DNA of 64,000 bases from Tigriopus japonicus. Lineage: Eukaryota; Arthropoda; Copepoda; Harpacticoida; Harpacticidae. The DNA is taken from positions 2,426,254-2,490,253 of the forward strand of contig CM021314.1 in NCBI GenBank assembly GCA_010645155.1. The letters are read 5' to 3'. The number at the start of each line of letters is the position of its first letter. The first letter of the stretch is position 1. Made by a program: the position numbers and the translations under genes. Below the pieces are notes generated by a model. That model did not search any database, had not been told where the DNA came from, and was given only the letters and a program-made list of their open reading frames with translations. Shown piece after piece: positions 1 to 11,300 of the stretch.

Positions 1-1389
1 TTTGGTTATCTTGGCCCAGAAAACTACTTTGGAAGATTTTATCTAAGTTCCAAAAATCGCAACTCCAATCCAAAAAAATGAAGGAATCTCCAGGTTGAGG
101 ATTTTTACCAAATCTTGGACAGCAAAACATTGATTAAAAGCATTGAATAAATAAGGACTTTCAACAATACCGGGCGAAACGAAAAAATCTTTACACTCAG
201 TATTTGCCCAATTACAGCAATTACCAGTGACGTCATCATTTTTGGCGGGTAAAAAAGTTCAGAAGACCTGTGTGTCATTATTTGGTATGTTTTTTAACAA
301 CAAAGAATTGTTGACGGTCGTTGCCAAAAAACTACGAATTAGTTTCTTCTAAATACTCGCAAATTTAAACATATATATTCTAAAAATATTTCTTAATTAT
401 TCGGGTGCTGTAGCACGCTGGGTGGCCGCGAGGTAATTGGAGACCAAAAACGCCAGATCACCCTGTCAAAAACGCCAGATATCGAAATTCGCCGCCAGAC
501 TTTTTTCCAAAAAACCGCCAGAATAACGCCTGATTCCAGTTCCTTCATTGTGCATTTGTTCTAGAGGAGACATATCATGCACTAACCTTTCATCAATAAA
601 GATAGCTGAGTTGAACTTATCAAGCAACCTTCGGGTTGATCTGGTTTAATAAGACACATTTTTCGCACACATTTGCTCTCCTTTAGATAGAAAGAGACTT
701 TGAATTTGAGTTTATCAGTAAGACCAAATAAGACAAAAAATAAAACAAACTACCATCATATTCAAGCTAATAATCATGAGTGTGAAACTTTCGAAAGGTT
801 TCGTACCCTAAAAATGTGCTTTTGTAAGTAGTTGAAATATTTGGAAATTTTATGTATTATTTGTTTGGCCTTTTACCCATATATTTACAAAGTTTGATTT
901 TTTGGCATTTCTTGCACTTCATTAGCCATGTTTTAGCCAACAGAAACGCAAAATTGTATTTTTTTAACATTTTTTTGTTTTTGTTTAAAAACTCTTCAGT
1001 TTCTTTGACATTTGAGTTTGTCACTACAATAAATTGATTTGCCATTCCAATACACTTTGTTTACAATTCAAGCACTTATTTTTTTCATCCCAACACACTT
1101 TCTTTCCAATGCCAGCACATTTTTTTCCAATTTAGCGCATTATGCTTGCCCCTTTTTCAGCTTGAAAAACATCTTTTGCTAAAATCTTCAAGCTTACCAA
1201 TACTAGTTTCAACAGCCCAGCACTCTCTTATATTAATCATAAGATTTTAATATCAGGATGTATAAGTGATGATTATTATAAGCGCTACTTTTGGTTGTTT
1301 ATCTGAAATTGCAGGAAAGTTAACATAAAAAAGAGAAAAACGAAAGAGATGGGCCAAAAATGGTCACATTATTTTTTGTAACTAATGAG
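1..1389. other. AT-rich intergenic DNA, no gene seen
   Basis: No exon-like open frame or recognisable protein is visible. At about 425-530 there is a patch with repeated CGCCAGA words, of the same kind as the longer patch at 3865-4143, so it is probably a fragment of the same dispersed repeat. The rest is low-complexity AT-rich sequence. Confidence 0.6.
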
Positions 1390-1489
1390 TAGGGACGGGC
1401 AGAAAGTGCAAATAATCTTACCCTTTTAGTTACCAAAAGTTGCAAAAAAATGTGCCCAAAGGTGCAAAACAAAGTGCAGAAAAATGTTG

Positions 1490-1625
1490 AAAGTGCAAAT
1501 AAATGCCAAAAAAGAGCAAATAAATGTCGAAAAAGAGCAAATGAATGTCAAAAAGAGCAAATAAGTGTCAAAAAAGAGCAAATAAATGTCAAAAAAGAGC
1601 AAATAAATGTCAAAAAAGCAAATAA
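1490..1625. repeat. 20-bp minisatellite inside hAT copy A1
   Basis: About six or seven head-to-tail units of roughly 20 bp (consensus GAGCAAATAAATGTCAAAAA) lie just inside the left end of A1. The same array occurs in reverse orientation in A2 at about 58270-58430, so it belongs to the element. The reading frame across it is a translation of the repeat, not a gene. Confidence 0.85.
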
Positions 1626-2193
1626 CTTGCATTTGGACTTAAAAAGTCATTCATGGAGTACCCACGGCTCCTAATTGAGTAGGAGAAGTCATTTACAAGT
1701 TCTAAAGACATTTGAGACTAGTTTGAGGTGAAGAGACAATGCCGCACAATTAATTGAGTTCTATTAATTAGGGCACCACCAAAAAAGGATGTAAAGTCAT
1801 GAAAAATACTCTAGTCAACAATCCTCTGAATTTTTCATTCCTAAGGTGGTCTTGTGGATGTATGTACCTAAAATATTGTCGAAATATATTTAGGAATTGT
1901 TTTCTATGGCTTCACATAACTCCGTTTTTGTCCTTCAAGTTGTTCAAAAATAGACATTGAAAATTGAACAGAAAAATACCCACGTGTGCCTAACAATTGC
2001 ATCAAAGAATAAAGTCACAAATGTGTTTTAAGCATGTTTTTAGTGACATTACTTCAATATTTGACCCATGGCCTAATTACCAGAACTCAATTTCAAATGT
2101 GGCATTCATTATCTCATCACATCAAAACTGTTCTCAATAACTTTTGGAACTTAAAACTAATATCTCCAAGTCAATTAAACAATGTGTACTGCT

Positions 2194-3280
2194 CAGGGTG
2201 GGCATTTGATTTTTGGATATTTTGTCCACCCCTGTCCAAAAGGTGTCCAAAAGTGTCCAAAAATAGGCTGTCCAAAAATAGGAGTGTCCAAAAGTGTCCA
2301 AAAATAGTAATTCGAAAAATAATGGTTAAAAACATTTTTAGAATAACATTCTACAAACTTTCTCTCCAAAATAAACGTCACTTGACGAAATCTAAGCAAG
2401 AATAAGTCAATTCAGCAAAAGAAACTTACACTTAGTACATTAAATGAGCCAATAACTTGAAGGCCAAACTGGACATTTCAACTTTCCACTCTTTTCATTT
2501 GACCACCGAGCATCGTCCAAAATGTGGGAAAGAATGATCGACTGAAGGAATGAACGAACAAACGAACGTGAGACTGGGACTACTAATAACACGCTAACAC
2601 CACACTTCATGTTAAACATAGTATGCGAGTACATTTTAAAGCTAATTGTGTCTTGATTTGTGACAAGAGAAGGTTACCTATTATTTTGATTTATATTCCA
2701 AAGTTTATCATTGTTGCAAGTGTTTCCCATCCAAGAGGCAAGAAGTCTTTTGACCTGATTGTCCAAAAAATGTTAACTATAATAAAGCACACTCAAACTG
2801 ATATCAGATTGCAATGTGGGTATTATAATGCTTTTGCCAGAGAATTAAAGCAGTGTTGTTTTACTATTAAAAAAGACAAGACTCTTGTTTACAGATGAGG
2901 AAATAAAATGTAAATCTTGAAACATTTTGAACAGTTACACACATTTTACCATATTGTATAAACAAAACATTAATTTTTTTAACAATTTATCAACAAGTGA
3001 TCATGGCAAAGTTAATTTCTCCAAGTAATGTTCCCATTAATAGAACTATTTTTGTTTAAGTACACAACCATGCATTCTTTAGAATTCAATTACTTATGTA
3101 GTGTAACTGGTTTTTTGTCTGATTTTTACAACTTTCTTTTACGTTTGTTGAACTTTTGGACACTTATGGACATCTTTTGGGGATTTTTGGACACCCTCTG
3201 GGGATTTTTGGACACCTTCTGGGTATTTTTGGACACCAGGGTGTTCAAAATGCTCTCGATGTCGAAAAATGCCCACCCTG
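2194..3280. mobile_element. hAT-type element B nested in A1
   Basis: It starts CAGGGTGGGCATTT and ends AAATGCCCACCCTG. The flanking duplication is GTACTGCT, perfect over 8 bp (2186-2193 and 3281-3288). Copy A2 has a single uninterrupted version of this site, so the empty site is documented within the same window. Subterminal sequence is rich in GTGTCCAAAA words in inverted orientation at the two ends. An open frame at 2623-2898 shows no recognisable domain. The TIR differs from that of element A, so this is a separate hAT family. Confidence 0.88.
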
Positions 3281-3864
3281 GTACTGCTACATTGATGTAT
3301 CCTTAGCTTGATTATTTTGAGTTTATAACGACCTTTTTTAGAAATTGCGATTCTTGTAGGCAGCAAACCTAATTCTGCAATCTATATTGTTTGTAGATCC
3401 TTCCATTACCATAACATGAGTTTCTTTAGGTTTGCTATTTGTTGGTTGCATGCAATGAGATTCTATTGTCTAATCTTTAGTTTAGTAAACAGGATGTTAT
3501 AGCTAAAGCTAAGATGGTGAATAAAGTGTGAGGTCTGCGTCTGAAATGCACATATTTCTTCAAGGTGCTAAGAATGGTTGATTGCAAATGCAAGCTTTTT
3601 CGACTAGTTCAAAATTTGATCTTGAAACTAAAAATTCTTTCAAAAGCCACTACATTTTCTTAACAATTTGTCAATTTTGTCCAAAAACGTAAATAAAAAG
3701 TGCAAATAAAGGTGAAAAGTGCAAAAGTGCAGAAAAATAGGTTTATGTTACCAAAAATCTTTTTACACTATTTGCCCGTCCCTACTAATGAGGTAACTTT
3801 CAGCTCTAGCACCGTTATGCTGAATTCTGCTAGAACAGTGTGACACTACTGTGTTTCTACTAAT

Positions 3865-4143
3865 CCTAAAAATCAAAGAAAATACGCCAAATTTCACGAT
3901 TTTCAGTTAAATACCGCCAGAAACTTGTCAAAATGTTTCTCCCCGCCAAACAGAAATTTCCCAACGCCAGACTGTATCGTAAACCGCCAGAATACCGCCA
4001 GATTTTTCCGTCCCGCCAGATAAAAAATATCGCCGCCAGACGAGGCCTCAAACCGTCAGATAAAAAATCTCGCCGCTAGACGAGGCCTCAAACCGCCAGA
4101 AACACCAAAATCTGGCGGGCCAAACCGCCATCTGGCAGCCCTG
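3865..4143. repeat. CGCCAGA-rich transposon fragment with one hAT-like end
   Basis: The word CGCCAGA or its variants recurs about a dozen times. The segment ends CATCTGGCAGCCCTG, which read inversely (CAGGGCTGCCAGATG) looks like a hAT terminus and resembles the ends of the elements at 53448-55104 and 61452. No matching left end or TSD was found, so this is probably a partial copy. The patch at 425-530 may be related. Confidence 0.5.
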
Positions 4144-4167
4144 ATTCAGGATGCTAAGGGTTTATAT

Positions 4168-4866
4168 TAGAGACAGGAAGTTAAGACGAATAAAACTGTC
4201 AAATTAGACGAAAAAAGACGAATAAAATTACCTGATTAGACGAATAAAGACGAATAAAATTGCCCAATAAGACGAAAAAAGACGAAAAACCCCGACAAAT
4301 ACGACAAAAAAGACGAAAAAAACTGACTTACACGGCAAAAAAAGACTAATGAATTGCCTGTAAAGAGGATTAAAACTGCTGTCCATAAAGTAGACAAAAT
4401 GTGTGAGGGGAAACAGCTGCACCCTTGTGCAAAACGGCAAAATCTACAAAGTTAACAAACGGAAAAGTGCCGAATAAGCAAGAAATGGTCAGTGGAACAT
4501 ATAAATTTCAATAATTCTTCGAATAGTCAGATAGCCTTTTCAATCCAATTTTCTTTCTTTGTGTCAGGAAACTCTACAAGTTAAAATGTAAGTGTGGATC
4601 ATATTTTGTTGCCCAAGTTTTGGCGTTGAACTTTTTTAAAAGTGTCTATTTTATTCCAAATTTGGGAAAAAGCTTCAAATCTAAGAAAAGTTCCAAGTTT
4701 TGACTAATTAGACGAAAAAAGTTGAGTGAAATTGCCGGATTAGACGAAAAAAGACGAATAAAATCCAAATTAGACGAATAAATTTGTCGCGACGAATAAG
4801 GGTAAAAAAGACGAATAAAGACAAAAAAAGATGAATAAGTTTATTCGTCTTAAGTTCCTGTCCCTA
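4168..4866. mobile_element. hAT-type MITE E (GACGAATAAA-rich)
   Basis: The left end reads TAGAGACAGGAAGTTAAGAC and the inverse of the right end TAGGGACAGGAACTTAAGAC, giving an inverted repeat of about 27 bp with two mismatches. The flanking duplication GTTTATAT is perfect over 8 bp (4160-4167 and 4867-4874). The interior contains many copies of GACGAATAAA or AGACGAAAAA in both halves and no gene. Confidence 0.88.
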
Positions 4867-4874
4867 GTTTATAT

Positions 4875-6889
4875 ACATGGCTTGGGGGGAGGGGTAGTGA
4901 GCAACACAGTTGCTCATACGCGAGTACGCCACAGTGCATAATTTTTTATTTCATAATGTTTTTCATATATTTTAATTATTATTTTATACAATAATCCCTG
5001 TCGTTTCTTCTTAATTTACGTGAACCTTTTTTAAAAAGATTTCCTTGAATCAAGGTGAACTACGTGTAGATTCTTGTCCTCATATGAGCTGGAGGCAAAG
5101 AAGTAAGTCCTAGAGTTCTAGGGAGATAAACGTCACTCCCATATCAATTTTTTTTGTTCTACTCTCATTGCTATGAAACAATTAGTGATGTGTCTCCATT
5201 CTCCAACCAGGAGTGCTTCCACGTTTGACCCGGAAGTTTATCACTACTAAAAAGGGCAGGTTGTATTGAACTCTTTGAAAAGACCTACACAGGGACTGAT
5301 TTGGCAGCACTCAAACTAGTTCGATTTCGAGTTTCATCGATAGTTATAGTTATGGATTTCGAGTTGGCAGTGCTGCCATAATTTTTTGGTTGATAAGGTC
5401 TATTGTCTGTTGAAAAGTTTAGTTGTGGTCAGATTTTTGACCCTAAAAAAACAAAATGGCAAAACTCTGCCAAAAATCCAACTCAAAACACACCAGTAGA
5501 AACAATGCATTTCCATTTTCTCCAACCTTGATCAGAAATAGGTACTTGTTTTTCTTGATCATAACTCATCATATAGCGGCTGAAAATATTCAATTAAATT
5601 CATAAACAATTGGGCATTATCTTCCAAAATGATAGGAAAATGTCCGATTTGTAAAAATGACCCTTTTTAAGGGGAATAGTCAAACAAAGATGCAAAAAAT
5701 TGGAAGAATAAATAGTCAGCTTGGTCTCAAAAATTACATTAACGGATTTTAATTGAAAATCAATAAATTGAGCTCCAACCAGAAGAAATGATGGAAACTC
5801 TGGACTTAAAAATTATCCAAATCCTGGCCAATGAAATATTGTTCAAATATAGGGTATAAATATTGACTCATAAAAAAAAACTTTTCATTAATAGATATGC
5901 ATTTCTAGCACCGAAAATTTGTTTACATGCATTTCTGTCTTTGCCAATTTTTCATCGCAATTTAAATTTTCAAATAAAAAAATTGAAAAAACACCAATTT
6001 ATTCAATTACTGTATCATATTACAGACCTGCTGCCGTTAGCAGTCCAGGCTTGCCAAAAAATTGCCTGATTTTTCAAGGGTCAGATTTTCGAAAATTGTT
6101 GCATTTAAGACCAATGACATGGTTAATGTAAGTGGCGAATTATTGCAAAGTAATTTAAAAACAAATGAAGAAATTAGAGCATTCAATTAAACAAATTATT
6201 TGTTTTTAGGTTTCGTTGCCCCAGGAACCAATCTCCTCTGTAAAATCTTGTTATTAAATGTCAGGCATTCCTGATTCAAGAATTTGTTAGAACCCTCAAT
6301 ATGTAGCGAAATTTAAGATAAAAGCAAGAAAGCTTATTTTTTGCCAAAAAATGTAAAGAAATGCTATTCTAACTTCAAGTTGTGCAGATGAAAAAGGACT
6401 TGTTGCAATTACCAGGCCTTAATCTTTGTTTTAGCTAACTTTCATGCTCATCAGAAACACATGTCTTCCGAACTTATTTTCCTGCCAAAAATCATAACAT
6501 CACTAGTAATTCCTGCTTTATAGTTGTTTTTGTTCAAAATTAGGGTTCGAAACGAAATAAGGACAAATACAATACCTAATACAAAGACTAATACCTCTTC
6601 TCCAAAGCCTTCTTAAATCCACTGGCAAACAAAAAAAGGGGAAAAAATACCTTAATATGGTGCTCATGAGACAAAAGTTTGCAATTTTAGCTCCATAAAT
6701 CTTGAATCCACAACACAGACCTTGAAAACCCGAGCACCAAACGTTAAATGCCCCCTTAAAACATGATTTAATCTGCATTTTCATTTGTGTTCTGGGCCTT
6801 TTCTGTTTGAATTTTGAAGGACATTTGAGGCATATTTTATTTCCATTAAATTCCCAGGCCAAGTCTTTGCCTTACACAGTGTTCCGAAT
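4875..6889. other. Intergenic, no gene; dispersed repeat at about 5186-5495
   Basis: No exon or protein domain is recognised. The stretch around 5186-5495 is clearly related to 39525-39968: both share TTGAACTxTTTGAAA, ACAGGGAC, TTTGGCA and AAAATGGCAAAACTCTGCC blocks in the same order, so it is a dispersed repeat, probably a degraded DNA element. Confidence 0.55.
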
Positions 6890-7340
6890 CATAGGCGTAG
6901 GAGGCAGGGGGCGTAGGAGGAGGCGTAGGAGGCGGAGGCCAGGGGGGCAACTGCCCCCCTGGCCTCCGGAGACTGCTAAAATTCGGGCAAATGAGTTGAG
7001 GTATTCGGGCATTCGGGGAGGGGAAAAATGATATTAAATAACAAGATTATTAGTAAAAATACTGAAGGACCAGACAATAATTAAACGCAAATAAATTGTG
7101 ATTAATATAGAGAGAAATTCATCATGATGAATTGATCGTCAAAATGTATGTTCATTGGACATTATGTCGGGGTAGGCTATGTATGGGGATTGTGGATGAA
7201 GCGCGTGAACAATAGTAAACAAGGCGAAAGGGAAGGGACAAAATGTTCTTCTGACTTATCAGCAAAGCTATCAAATGTTTGTGAAATTCGGGCAAATTTG
7301 GTGTTGCCCCCCCAAATAAACCACACCTCCTACGCCTATG
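6890..7340. mobile_element. hAT-like MITE F with a central GC-rich palindrome
   Basis: The termini are CATAGGCGTAGGAGG and its inverse CCTCCTACGCCTATG. The 8-bp duplication TTCCGAAT flanks it (6882-6889 and 7341-7348). A 17-bp-arm GC-rich palindrome with a 2-bp loop sits at 6933-6968 and is built on CAGGGGGGCA, itself a hAT-end-like sequence. No coding capacity is recognised. Confidence 0.85.
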
Positions 7341-7348
7341 TTCCGAAT

Positions 7349-8392
7349 GGCTTTTTAGGATAAAAAAAAAAAAAATACATTTTCCGCTAATTTTTTTTTG
7401 CAATATCTAAGACACTCAAAGTTGGGCAGTACTTAGAAGTTTTGAAAAATATGGTTAATGTTTCAAGTTTCGATTTTAGTCCATTTTGAACATGGTCCTT
7501 CTAGAAATGGTAAATTTAAATATGAATCTGTTGGACATATTTATTTGTAATTTTGGCACAACACACCCCATAGCGTACTCTAATTAGTTATGAAATACGC
7601 TTTCCAAAAATCCTTTTTAAGTGCATTTTAAGTGACACTTTATACTATTCTGAGCTATTTTGACATTACCTCCAAAACTCAAAACAAAAACATTTCTTTT
7701 TGCAATATTGAAAAGCTATATGAAATCTTTGGGAATTTGTTTTTCCATATAACTGTAGCGTTTTTCGGCTTTTTGGGGTCAGAAATGGACCATTCAAAGT
7801 CAAAAACCTCAGCTGTTGCTGAATGGATTTTATTCAATTTGAATTCATCAAGTCACTAAATGGTCTCGCGCCTGGTTGATAATATGCTCAGTTTATTAGC
7901 TATAAAATGAGACACATGAAATCATACAGTGCCATAAAGAACCATTAAAAACTATCTCATCTCTCTCTACGAGAAACTATTTGAACCATTGAAATAATAA
8001 GAACCAAGTGAACAAGTACGCACCTTAAAAGTATCGTTTGAATCTGTGTTAAGTCCTTTGCTTCAAAAGGAGATTGTAAAGTCAGTTTAAGTGCTTTTTA
8101 TTCAATCACTCTAAAAATGAATTTTTCAAATTATTGATCGAATGTAAGTTGTCTTGTTTTCTGTTGCAGAGTCATCGTACAACTAAATCTTGAACAGATA
8201 CGGTTATGAACATCCAATCAATATAACAATATTCTGATATGAAGTACGCAGAGGTCATTTTCATATCCAAGTACAGTGCATGCATCAATGGATCAAACAA
8301 ACAATTACCAATATTCCTATATATTTTCCAACTTGATTGTGAAACAAACTTGTTCCAATTATCAATGTTTAAGACATGCACTACATGAAAGC
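7349..8392. other. Intergenic / 3' flank of the ionotropic receptor gene
   Basis: No gene is recognised. Short frames here are AT-rich and lack conserved motifs. The 3' UTR of the minus-strand receptor gene must end in this stretch, but I could not single out one poly(A) signal. Confidence 0.5.
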
Positions 8393-11300
8393 TTACATGA
8401 CACTAAACGCCATTCTATGGCACCGATCGCTTTTAGTAACCTCGCCAAAGAAAACCAAAAGGGACAGCAACATTCCCAAACCAAAAAGTGAAAATGTTAG
8501 CCGAAAAGTCACAAAAGCCAAAGGTTTTTCTTTTGCCGTTTCCTTGAATTCCACATCCCCAGCCCAAGCGGACACCACATAATCTTCATAGAAATAAGCG
8601 CTCTCCCACATGTTTGTGATTCCTGCCGCTTGGAGTCTCTGAATCACTGGATCGACCATTTGCAGCACTCTGCTTCCCTTGGGAGCTATCATGCCCGTGA
8701 ACCCCTTGATAAAACTGTCATCAACGAAAACAAATTTATAATCTCGTTCAGTTCCGCCCCTTGATCCAGCCATCAACGCCTTGCCGCTTTCCACCTCCAA
8801 ATTCATTTGGGTCCGGTCATCCCCAGAGCTATACAATCCCCCTTTGGCCACAATCAAATCGCGATAAATGGCTTGGAAGACTGGCCGAGATGAATCTCGA
8901 ATCCCTTGGGACAACAAGGCTCCATCAAAGGCATATATTTTTATTCCAGAGGCTAGGATTTCTTCGGCGTTTTGGAATGGTTTGTCGTACTCTTTGGTCG
9001 CCAGTGCTGCCAAAAGATTGGAGCGGTATGCCATGGAAAACACGTTACCCAGTAGGATCCAGAAGAACAGGGTGACGTAACGTGCTTGGAACTCGGTTAA
9101 GTGAAACAAACGATTGGGTAAACTTTCTTGCAATGGTGAAACCAGGGCTAGGGAAAGAGCGTGAAATATGTCGACTTCTGGTTGGGTTTGAGATATGAAA
9201 TCGGCTAGTATGAGGAACAGAGATATTGTGGTTGTTAAGACTGCCAATGTGACCCAAGTGTAGACGTCAAAGACAAGGAGCAATGTGGTGGCCGGGTCTT
9301 TTTCTTTGGGTTTGAGGGTTTTGAAACCCAAGTCCCATAAGTAGGTATATGTGCTGAAATCAGCTTCGGTGAAGCGCTCATAGGTTATGATGGGCTCGCC
9401 TAAGCCAAGATCACCTTCTTGTGCTTGGATCTGAAAAAAACGAAGAAGAAAAAACATGGGACCTTTGAGGCTTTATCCGAAACAACATTTTCAACATTCT
9501 CTTCCCCAAAAACAAGGGAGCCATTTTTATGCTTTTGTGTAACTCCTCGTCAATAGCCTGTCACGTTGTGTGTCAAAACATGTGAGCGCATTTTGACCTT
9601 TAAAGCCGCCATCTCACATGCTGTCCACATTTTTCCTGTACGTTACTATAGAAGAACTACTAGGTGGGGTGAAAAGTAACCTCCTTGACCGACAAAATGC
9701 AATCCTATTGCAAAATATGCTTATAATGCCTTGTAGTTCATTTAGGCATAAGTTTCAAATTTCAATGCATTATTGCCCTTCATTTTGTTTTGAGAGCTGA
9801 TTGATTTGACGTGTTTGGCATCATGCTGAAAATGAATCTGATCATTTTACGGATGAAAACGTCAAAAAAGTGCATGAAATGGGGCTGGCTGACCGGAAAG
9901 TGAAGGTGCGTGAGCTGGTAGCTAACATTAAGACTATACTGAACTTTTTTCATTTTCATAAGTAATTGTTTCCGAGGGCCTTCGACAACGTCTTTGATCG
10001 GTAGTGAAGTTTTGGAGACCACAAAAGTGGCAAAACTAATATTTAATGGTATGATCTGACGGAGCATTTATCTCATTACATTTATCAAACTTTTCTTTTG
10101 CTTCCTTCGCCATTTTACTTAGTAAAAAATATTGTTTTAAGACAAAATGAAAACCGTGTTGATCCATTTTCGACATGATGCCAAACACGTCGTCATCAAT
10201 GAGCTGTCAAAACAAAATTAAGGGCAATACTCCATTGAAATTTGAAACGTATGCCTAAATATGAACGTACTTCAAAGCACTATAAGTATATTTTGCTGTA
10301 GGATTGCATTTTGTCGGTCAAGGAGGTTACTTTTCACCCCACCTAGTATGTAGTCTCCATTTCGGTCGCAAATTACATGGGCACCTACTTTTTATCAATT
10401 CAAACATTCTCAACTTTTTGAAAATGTTTCGTGGCTACTGTTTTTTCGGAAGGTTTTGCATGGAAGTTTATAGTCTGCATATATAAATTTCATCTGGTGA
10501 AATTCTTCCTTCCCAAATAAATCTGTCCCTGGAAAACTTGTTTGAGCACGGTGTTTATTTGAGCTGGAGAAGTCATTTTTGAATTCCAAAACTTTTGAAA
10601 CCAATTTGAGGTGTGAATGCGATAGAAAAAAAACACGATATAAGGTCGCTTAAAACATGCTTAAAATAATTTTTGAACATTTTTGAATTCACACGTGAAT
10701 TTTTTTCACTCATTTTTCAAGTGATCTTACGGGTGTATCTACCTACAATATTGTCGAAATCTACTCAACGGTTTGTCTAGATCAGGGGTTCTTAAACTTT
10801 TTTGAGCCAAGGGGTAAATATAACCACCTTTGTTGAAATTCGCCTTTCAAATTACCTTACCAAACAACATTAAAGAAACTTGAAAGAATATAGTAGTTAC
10901 AAATGAAAATGAAAAGTGAGTTGGTTGAAATTGTCAAATGAGATAATAACCTTTAAATCCATACTTTTTCGCCACCAGGAGTTTTGCTTCCCGCAAAGGC
11001 TTGCAAAGTTTCTTGTGGTGCCGTATAATGGACTTTAAAGTAGATTCACACGTATTACCAATTACTTTTTCAAAACTTCCAATAAATTAAATCATTTTGG
11101 AGCATTGTTAGAAGAGAATGAGTGGCATCTTTGGAAAACTTTGACCGTTTTAGTGCTTTTCAAAAATTCTTCAGGGCCCCCAGTTTAAGAACCGCTGATC
11201 TAGATTGATGTAACAACTACTCATGCGAACAAATTGGCCATTTCTTTGTTTGTTTGTATATTTGTTTGGGTTTTCAGAATATTTGTTTGTTTGGGGTAAA

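Larger units (their letters stand above)
1390..3784. mobile_element. hAT-type non-autonomous DNA transposon, copy A1
   Basis: The element begins TAGGGACGGGCA and ends with its inverse TGCCCGTCCCTA. It is flanked by a perfect 8-bp duplication, CTAATGAG (1382-1389 and 3785-3792), which is the hAT superfamily signature. The second copy, A2 at 56242-58528, lies in opposite orientation. A1 is enlarged by a nested element (2194-3280); without it and one TSD copy, A1 is about 1300 bp. No transposase frame is recognised, so it would depend on an enzyme supplied in trans. An internal inverted segment at roughly 1672-2190 resembles the element at 10547-11971, so family A probably swallowed that unit before it multiplied. 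Confidence 0.88.

Noticed and set aside
1450..1674. Lysine-rich repetitive open frame
   Set aside because: It is a translation of the 20-bp minisatellite inside hAT copy A1.
9780..10067. 95-codon minus-strand frame in the IR intron
   Set aside because: It is antisense to the mariner DNA-binding relic between the arms of the 9663-10343 element.
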